Of a DNA stretch of 64,000 bases, positions 58,599 through 64,000 are shown piece by piece. Source of the stretch: 20CM-2-55-15 sp964633285. Lineage in GTDB: Bacteria > Acidobacteriota > Terriglobia > 20CM-2-55-15. Numbering within the stretch: position 1 is the stretch's first letter; the number at the start of each line of letters is the position of its first letter. A program made the position numbers and the translations under genes. The stretch lies in the NCBI GenBank assembly GCA_964633285.1, contig CAZWGA010000010.1, positions 1-64,000 of the forward strand. The letters are read 5' to 3'. The notes beneath the pieces were generated by a model. It was not told where the DNA came from and did no database searches. It was given only the letters and a program-made list of their open reading frames with translations.

Positions 58599-59162
58599 AT
58601 GCCCGATATCGGAACCGAACAGGAAGATCGCGATTTGATCCGGCGCATAGCGTCCCAGGATGCCCTTGCTCTCGAAGCGTTCTACGACCGATACAACCGG
58701 CTTTCATTCGGCCTGGTCATGCGAATCGTGGGTAACCGTACCGACGCCGAAGATGTTTTGATGGACACGTTCTGGCAGATCTGGCAACAGGCCTCCAGAT
58801 ACGATTCTTCCCGCGGAAAGCCCCTGGCGTGGCTCCTGACCATCGCGCGTACACGGGCCATCGATTGCGTAAGGTCGACGACACGCCATCAATCCAAAGA
58901 CGAGAATCTCGAAAATCTAAACGAAAACCCGCAGCCTGGCCCGACTCCGGATTTGTTCGTTGTCGCGGACACGCAAAGTGCGGTCAACGAAGCTCTTCAA
59001 ACTTTATCTGAACAACAGAGGGTTCCACTGGAGATGGCGTACTTCCGGGGTATGAGCCATACCGAAATCGCCCGGGCGCTGGGACAGCCCCTGGGAACTG
59101 TAAAAGATCGAATTCGAAACGGAATGGCGCATCTGAAGAAGCGCCTTAAGGCGTATGTATAG
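58599..59162 (+). CDS. ECF RNA polymerase sigma factor, SigK-like
   Basis: 187 residues with sigma region 2 (LEAFYDRYNRLSFGLVMRIV, TDAEDVLMDTFWQIWQQ) and region 4 (LSEQQRVPLEMAYFRGMSHT and IARALGQPLGTVKDRI). The ATG at 58599 is preferred to TTG at 58590. TACTAT ends 9 nt upstream, so the message may be nearly leaderless. The anti-sigma gene follows 21 bases after the stop. Confidence 0.92.
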   Translation: MPDIGTEQEDRDLIRRIASQDALALEAFYDRYNRLSFGLVMRIVGNRTDAEDVLMDTFWQIWQQASRYDSSRGKPLAWLLTIARTRAIDCVRSTTRHQSKDENLENLNENPQPGPTPDLFVVADTQSAVNEALQTLSEQQRVPLEMAYFRGMSHTEIARALGQPLGTVKDRIRNGMAHLKKRLKAYV

Positions 59163-59183
59163 GCAGAACGGGCTGAAAAGAGC

Positions 59184-59969
59184 ATGAAGCACCTCGAACT
59201 CACAGACGATCTTCAAGAGCAGGCGAGCCTGTTCGCGGCCGGCGCGATGCCGGACGCGGAACGGCTCGACTATGCGCGCCATCTTGAAGAAGACGGCTGT
59301 GCCGTATGCCGCGCGGAAGTGGAAGAACTTCGCAACGCAATGACTGCTTTTGCGCTTTCATCGATTCCACAGATTCCTTCTCCCGATGTCAAACGGCGAT
59401 TGCTCGAACAGGCGCGAAACGCGGCGTCTGTAAAGCCGGCGCCACCGGTTGCGCGGGGACGATGGCTCGAATTCATAACGACGGCCGCCGCTGCGGCCGC
59501 CATCCTGATCGCCTTCATGACAAGCCGCTCCAACGAAGAACTACAGCGCCTTGCCGATTCCCTGCGCAGCCGGGTTGCGCAACTCGAAGTTCAACTGGCC
59601 GGACAGCGCACGCACATCGCAACACTCACGTCCGCAGGCGTCCGGGTCGTCGATCTTGCCGGACAAGGCACGAATGTCCGGGCGGGCGGAAGGATTTTCG
59701 TGGATCGGCTGAAGGGGCGGTGGATATTCTACGTTCGCGACCTGCCACCCGTGCCGAAGGACAAGTCGTATCAACTCTGGTTCGTTCCGAAGGCCGGCAA
59801 TCCCATCAGCGCCGCCGTTTTCAACACCGACTCCAGTGGAACTGCAGAAGTCGACATTCCTCTTCCCGCATCACTTCCGGAGTTGAAAGCGGCAGCCGTC
59901 ACGACTGAGCCCGCCGGAGGCCTTCCCCTGCCCAGCGGTCCTTTTGCGCTGCTTGGAGCCACCGAGTAG
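59184..59969 (+). CDS. Anti-sigma factor, RskA-like
   Basis: 261 residues. An N-terminal zinc-type motif (HLEEDGCAVCRAEVEEL, HxxxxxCxxC) and helices for sigma binding (about 5-55) precede one membrane helix (FITTAAAAAAILIAFMTS, about 92-110). A coiled coil (about 115-145) and the periplasmic RskA domain (about 160-255, WIFYVRDLPPVPKDKSYQLW) follow. It inhibits the SigK-like factor encoded just upstream and is probably degraded by regulated proteolysis. Confidence 0.88.
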   Translation: MKHLELTDDLQEQASLFAAGAMPDAERLDYARHLEEDGCAVCRAEVEELRNAMTAFALSSIPQIPSPDVKRRLLEQARNAASVKPAPPVARGRWLEFITTAAAAAAILIAFMTSRSNEELQRLADSLRSRVAQLEVQLAGQRTHIATLTSAGVRVVDLAGQGTNVRAGGRIFVDRLKGRWIFYVRDLPPVPKDKSYQLWFVPKAGNPISAAVFNTDSSGTAEVDIPLPASLPELKAAAVTTEPAGGLPLPSGPFALLGATE

Positions 59970-60019
59970 TTCGACCAACGGCCTGCAGTAATGTAAACTG
60001 CGCGAATTCGGAGGTCTCC

Positions 60020-62062
60020 ATGGTGCGTATTTCCAGAATCGTTCGGATTTCGTTAACAGTTTTGTTGCTGGCAACGGTAACCCACGCTCAATCCGCGAAG
60101 CGGCAGATCACGCTCGACGACATGGCGAAGATAAAATCGGTCGGTGATCCCCAGGTTTCACCGGATGGAAAATGGGTGGCATACACCGTCGGAACAGTTG
60201 ACGTGGAGAAGGACAAACGAGACACGGATGTCTGGATGGTGAACTGGGACGGCACGGAGCAGATCCGGCTGACCTCGACGGCGGACAGCAGCGAATCGAA
60301 TCCACGCTGGAGCCCGGATAACAAATATCTCGCATTCCTGACCACACGCGGCGACGAAGCGCAGAAGAAACAAGGCGCGCAAGTCTGGCTGCTTAACCGC
60401 GCGGGAGGCGAAGCGCAGGAACTGACCACTATCAAAGGAGGAGTGTCCGACTTCGTCTGGTCGCCGGACTCGAAGCGTCTCGTGCTGGTTCTGCGCGACG
60501 CGAATCCGAGCGACGAGCCGGAGAAAAAAGATGGATGGAAGCGCAAGACGGCTCCACCGATTGTGATCGATCGCTATCACTTCAAGCAGGACCGGGAAGG
60601 ATATCTCCAACCGCTGCATGCGCACCTGTCTCTCTTTGATGTCGCGACGCACAAAACGGAGATCCTGACTGAAGGACGTTTCGATGAACAGCAGCCCTCG
60701 TGGTCGCCGGACGGACGATTCATCGCCTTCGTCAGCAACCGCACGCCGGATCCGGATCGCAACGACGACACCAACATTTATGTGGTCGAAGCAAAGCCCG
60801 GCGCCCAGCCACGCCAGTTAACGACCTACGCCGGTAGCGACGGCGGCCGTCCCGTATGGAGCCCGGATGGAAAATGGATCGCTTACCTTCAGGGGGATGA
60901 GACAAAGTACGGCGCCTACAGCATGAACAAACTTGCCGTGGTTCCTGCCGCCGGCGAAGGCCAACCGCGCATTCTCACCGGGGCACTCGATCGTCCCGTG
61001 TCGGGTCCGATTGTATGGACAGCCGACAGCCGGAATCTTCTCTTTAACGTTTCCGATGATCGCATTGCTTATATCGGAAAGATTCCGGCGACTGGCGCAA
61101 CCGCCGTTGAAAAACTGACAACCGGCCTGCGCATGGTCTCGAATATCTCGCGCCGCGATGACAGTTCCTTCGCGTTACTATCGACGACTCCGGCTGAGCC
61201 CGAGGAAGCCTACGCGTTTGAAAACGGCGTGCTGCGCAGGCTCACACATCAGAACGATGCGTTGTTCTCGGAAATCCAGCTTGGAACAACGGAGAATTTC
61301 ACGTCGAAAAGCAAGGATGGAACGGAAGTCCACGGCATCGTCGTGAAGCCTGCGTCCTACGCCGCCGGCCAGAAATATCCCATGATTCTCTACATCCATG
61401 GAGGACCCAACGGACAGGATGGTCACGCGTTTGGTTTTGACCGCCAGTTTTTCGCTGCTCATGGCTACGTGGTTCTGTCCGTCAATTATCGAGGCAGTTC
61501 GGGCCGGGGCGCCGCATTTCAAAAGGCGATCTTCGCGGATTGGGGCAACAAGGAAGTTGTGGATCTCGTCGGCGCAGTCGATCAGATGATCGCAAGCGGA
61601 ATCGCAGATCCGAACCGTCTGGGAATCGGAGGCTGGAGCTATGGCGGCATTCTCACCGATTACACCATCGCGTCGGATCCACGTTTCAAAGCGGCAATCA
61701 GCGGCGCAGGGAGCGCGCTGCAAACATCGATGTACGGACATGATCAGTACACGCGCCAGTATGACAACGAAATCGGTCCGCCATGGAAAACTCAGGATCT
61801 GTGGATCAAAATTTCCTATCCGTTTTTTCATGCGGATCGAATCAAGACACCGACGTTGTTTCTCGGGGGTGAAAAAGATTTCAATGTTCCGGTTGAAGGC
61901 GGCGAGCAAATGTATCAGGCCCTTCGAAGCCTTGGCGTGGATACGCAACTCATCATTTACCCGGGCCAGTATCACGGCATCACCATGCCGAGCTATCAGC
62001 GCGACAGGCTCGAGCGTTACGTGGCCTGGTACGACAAGTATCTGAAGACATCGAGCAATTGA
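60020..62062 (+). CDS. Secreted S9 family peptidase
   Basis: 680 residues with a signal peptide (RISLTVLLLATVTHAQ). The N-terminal part is a WD40-like beta-propeller (VSPDGKWVAYTVG, NPRWSPDNKYLAFLTTR); the C-terminal alpha/beta-hydrolase holds GWSYGG (Ser near 545), LFLGGEKDFNVP (Asp) and PGQYHGITMP (His). It resembles dipeptidyl/acylaminoacyl peptidases. It follows the sigma/anti-sigma pair by 50 bases with GGAGG upstream of the ATG and overlaps the next gene by 1 base. Confidence 0.92.
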   Translation: MVRISRIVRISLTVLLLATVTHAQSAKRQITLDDMAKIKSVGDPQVSPDGKWVAYTVGTVDVEKDKRDTDVWMVNWDGTEQIRLTSTADSSESNPRWSPDNKYLAFLTTRGDEAQKKQGAQVWLLNRAGGEAQELTTIKGGVSDFVWSPDSKRLVLVLRDANPSDEPEKKDGWKRKTAPPIVIDRYHFKQDREGYLQPLHAHLSLFDVATHKTEILTEGRFDEQQPSWSPDGRFIAFVSNRTPDPDRNDDTNIYVVEAKPGAQPRQLTTYAGSDGGRPVWSPDGKWIAYLQGDETKYGAYSMNKLAVVPAAGEGQPRILTGALDRPVSGPIVWTADSRNLLFNVSDDRIAYIGKIPATGATAVEKLTTGLRMVSNISRRDDSSFALLSTTPAEPEEAYAFENGVLRRLTHQNDALFSEIQLGTTENFTSKSKDGTEVHGIVVKPASYAAGQKYPMILYIHGGPNGQDGHAFGFDRQFFAAHGYVVLSVNYRGSSGRGAAFQKAIFADWGNKEVVDLVGAVDQMIASGIADPNRLGIGGWSYGGILTDYTIASDPRFKAAISGAGSALQTSMYGHDQYTRQYDNEIGPPWKTQDLWIKISYPFFHADRIKTPTLFLGGEKDFNVPVEGGEQMYQALRSLGVDTQLIIYPGQYHGITMPSYQRDRLERYVAWYDKYLKTSSN

Positions 62063-63207
62063 TGGATTCGCTATTGAACAAATTACTACTCGGGATACTC
62101 GTCGGCGCAGCCTTAATGCCTGGCACAACCGCCAAAAGCCCCGAGCCGTTGTCCATTGCGCGTCAGGGTTACTTGTTCGCAGGAGGAAAATACTCGAACG
62201 TCCAGGGGCAGCAGGCCATGAGCGGGCATCTCTACGTCGAGTTTCAGATTCCCGCGAGACAGCAACATCCCTGGCCCGTGATCATGATTCACGGAGGAGG
62301 ACAATCCGGCACAAACTTCACGGGCACACCCGACGGACGCGAAGGCTGGGCACAATTCTTTCTCCGCCGCGGCTATGCTGTTTACGTTGTCGATCAACCG
62401 GGACGCGGACGCGCGGCGTATGAAGCCGATGTTTATGGTCCGGCGTCAAAGGTGAATTTCGACAACATCCAGCGCCGCTTCGTCGCGCCCGAACGCTTTA
62501 AACTTTGGCCCCAGGCCGCTCTGCATACGCAATGGCCGGGAAAAGGAAGCCCCGGAGATCCGGTATTCGATCAGTTTTACGCGTCGCAGGTGCCTGTCAT
62601 CCGGGATTTCACGCTTCAGCAAACTCTGAATCGCGATGCCATCGTCGATCTGCTCGACAAGATCGGTCCGTCCATTCTTCTTACCCACTCGCAATCGGGC
62701 GCCTTCGGCTGGCCCGTCGCGGATGCGCGGCCGAATCTTGTGAAAGCCATTGTCGCAGTCGAACCCAATGGTCCCCCGTTCTTCGATGTGGTGAATGTCG
62801 CCGCACCCGATTGGTTTGCAAATGCGGAATCCCAGGCACGTCCATGGGGAGTCACAGCAGTCCCTCTGACGTATGCGCCGCCGGCAGCAAAACCTGCCGA
62901 ACTTTCCATCATGCAGCAGGACAAAGCGGATGGACGCGATCTCGCGCGTTGCTGGCTGCAGAAACCGCCTGCCAGGACACTGCCGAATCTTCAAAAAATC
63001 CCAACGCTGATTTTGACTGCCGAAGCTTCATACCACGCTCCGTACGATCACTGTACGGTCAAGTACTTCGAGCAGGCGGGCGCGCATCCGGTCTGGATCA
63101 AGCTTGCCGACATAGGAATTCACGGGAATGGTCACATGATGATGCTCGAAAAGAATAACGCGGAGATCGCGGCGGTCATATCCAACTGGTTAATGAAACT
63201 TCGATGA
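62062..63207 (+). CDS. Secreted alpha/beta hydrolase (esterase)
   Basis: 381 residues with a short signal-like N-terminus (LLNKLLLGILVGAALMPGT). Motifs: IMIHGGGQSGTNFTGTPDGR (oxyanion region), VDQPGRGRAAYEAD, nucleophile THSQSGAFGW (Ser near residue 210), and IGIHGNGHMMMLEKNN (His). Its length and the VYGPASKVNFDNIQRRF segment match secreted esterases often found beside S9 peptidases. The ATG at 62062 shares its first base with the S9 stop (TGATG), so translation is coupled. Confidence 0.87.
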   Translation: MDSLLNKLLLGILVGAALMPGTTAKSPEPLSIARQGYLFAGGKYSNVQGQQAMSGHLYVEFQIPARQQHPWPVIMIHGGGQSGTNFTGTPDGREGWAQFFLRRGYAVYVVDQPGRGRAAYEADVYGPASKVNFDNIQRRFVAPERFKLWPQAALHTQWPGKGSPGDPVFDQFYASQVPVIRDFTLQQTLNRDAIVDLLDKIGPSILLTHSQSGAFGWPVADARPNLVKAIVAVEPNGPPFFDVVNVAAPDWFANAESQARPWGVTAVPLTYAPPAAKPAELSIMQQDKADGRDLARCWLQKPPARTLPNLQKIPTLILTAEASYHAPYDHCTVKYFEQAGAHPVWIKLADIGIHGNGHMMMLEKNNAEIAAVISNWLMKLR

Positions 63208-63277
63208 TTCGGAAACGTCAAACCCGTCTGTCGAAGTGATACTATTTCGTCGATTTTTTTCCATAAGGAGCACACTG

Positions 63278-63949
63278 ATGAGCAACCGTCTGTATGTCTT
63301 GACCGTCCTTGGAGCGACGCTGGCGCTGGCAGCCGTGTCGATCGCCATGGGACAAGCGGCAACGAATGCCGCCCTGAAGAACCCCGCCGGTTTGAAAGAA
63401 ATGGCGCCGGCAACGTTCAAAGCAGATTTCGATACGAGCGCAGGAATGTTTATCGTTGAAGTGCATCGAGACTGGGCGCCCAACGGCGCGGACCGTTTCT
63501 ACAATCTGGTGAAGAATGGATATTTCGACAATTGCCGCTTTTTCCGCGTGATTTCGGGTTTCATGGTGCAATTCGGCATCAATGGTGATCCGGCTTTGAA
63601 CGCGGTCTGGCGCAATTCCAGAATTCCACGCGATCCCGTAAAACAAAGCAACGGTCGAGGCTATGTTACGTTCGCGATGCAGGGCGGACCGCAAGGTCCC
63701 GATACACGAACCACACAGGTCTTCATCAATTTCGGCGACAATGCGCAACTCGATCAATCGGGATTTGCGCCATTCGGCCGCGTGACCAAGGGCATGGATA
63801 TCGTCGAGAAGCTTTATTCCGGATACGGCGAAGGCGCGCCTAACGGACGCGGTCCTGATCAGGAACGAGTCCAGAACGAAGGAAATGGATACCTGACGAA
63901 AGACTTCGCAAAGCTGGATTACGTCAAGAAAGCAACGATCGAGAAGTAG
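63278..63949 (+). CDS. Secreted cyclophilin-type peptidyl-prolyl isomerase
   Basis: 223 residues with a signal peptide (LYVLTVLGATLALAAVSIA). The cyclophilin core has FDTSAGMFIVEVHRDWAPNG, the active-site strand FFRVISGFMVQFGINGDP, FAMQGGPQGPDTRTTQVFIN and FAPFGRVTKGMDIVEKLYSG; catalytic Arg and Phe are present but the family Trp is absent, as in many bacterial forms. It folds proline-containing proteins in the periplasm. AAGGAG precedes the ATG at 63278. Confidence 0.92.
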   Translation: MSNRLYVLTVLGATLALAAVSIAMGQAATNAALKNPAGLKEMAPATFKADFDTSAGMFIVEVHRDWAPNGADRFYNLVKNGYFDNCRFFRVISGFMVQFGINGDPALNAVWRNSRIPRDPVKQSNGRGYVTFAMQGGPQGPDTRTTQVFINFGDNAQLDQSGFAPFGRVTKGMDIVEKLYSGYGEGAPNGRGPDQERVQNEGNGYLTKDFAKLDYVKKATIEK

Positions 63950-63972
63950 TCCGGAGAGTGGAGATGAAAAAA

Positions 63973-64000
63973 GAAAGGCTGCCCGAAGAGGCAGCCTTTC
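63973..64000 (+). terminator. Hairpin terminator after cyclophilin gene
   Basis: GAAAGGCTGCC (63973-63983) and GGCAGCCTTTC (63990-64000) form a perfect 11-bp stem with a 6-nt loop CGAAGA; the stem ends in TTTC at the window edge, so the T-run may continue outside. The position about 23 bases after the cyclophilin stop supports a rho-independent terminator. Confidence 0.85.

Noticed and set aside
1..64000. CRISPR array, tRNA, rRNA, prophage or transposase
   Set aside because: No regularly spaced repeats, no cloverleaf or rRNA segments and no recombinase or transposase motifs were found.

Overview
The window is chromosomal DNA of moderately high GC from a free-living soil-type bacterium, most likely a member of the Acidobacteriota. 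Evidence: a TIGR03435-type secreted protein, a family greatly expanded in that phylum; an eukaryotic-like Ser/Thr kinase fused to TolB-like and TPR regions; several PQQ-dependent dehydrogenases; Tat-exported molybdenum hydroxylases; and many small secreted proteins with Gly/Arg-rich stretches. The phylum call is an inference from gene families; there is no rRNA gene. I see no tRNA, phage, transposase, conjugation gene or CRISPR array. The window looks like normal acidobacterial chromosome with short hairpin repeats between genes.

Layout. 1-5.8 kb: end of a PQQ dehydrogenase, an ornithine-cyclodeaminase-like gene coupled to a LeuD-like swivel protein, a DctA-type carrier, then a complete NMT1/THI5-type ABC importer (lipoprotein, permease, ATPase). 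5.8-12 kb: Ser/Thr kinase with a nuclease-fold hydrolase; an ECF sigma/anti-sigma pair; a secreted esterase. 12-15 kb: a two-subunit Tat-exported molybdenum hydroxylase. 15-18 kb: a LiaF-like protein and a kinase of the UbiB/ABC1 family fused to a cyclic-nucleotide-binding domain. 18-23.4 kb: a four-gene operon with two PQQ dehydrogenases, an alpha/beta hydrolase and a DsrE-like Tat-signal protein. 23.5-33 kb: a methyltransferase, then a tightly coupled run of cupin-like protein, beta-propeller, M28 peptidase and a three-subunit molybdenum hydroxylase.

33-41 kb: DoxX, a PEBP protein, a fused membrane/spermidine-synthase-like protein whose first residues are encoded by a hairpin repeat, DinB, an amino-acid permease, exonuclease III and several very small proteins. 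41-46 kb: secreted or surface proteins of unknown role, a zinc-ribbon RDD protein and a methyltransferase. 46-52.4 kb: RRM RNA-binding protein, ArfB-type ribosome rescue factor, M20 peptidase, the LemA/TPM operon, an orphan cytosolic NMT1-like protein and a cNMP-DUF1003 membrane protein. 52.5-64 kb: TIGR03435 unit, soluble PQQ sugar dehydrogenase, M48 protease, carboxypeptidase-regulatory-like protein, an ECF sigma/RskA-type pair, S9 peptidase, esterase and cyclophilin, ending in a clear terminator.

Themes. Much of the window serves oxidation in the periplasm (PQQ and molybdopterin enzymes exported by Sec or Tat) and extracytoplasmic hydrolysis (S9, M20, M28 and M48 peptidases, three esterases). 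Two structural patterns stand out. An extended -10 motif TGTA(G/C)AAT recurs upstream of genes, and at several genes a -10-like hexamer lies only 6-9 nt before the start codon, which suggests leaderless transcripts. Several unrelated long hairpins occupy the gene borders; one fills the whole space between two convergent stop codons and another supplies a start region. I found no complete new system; the best candidates for follow-up are the cNMP-UbiB fusion, the repeat-derived N-terminus, the degenerate double cupin and the orphan swivel protein.
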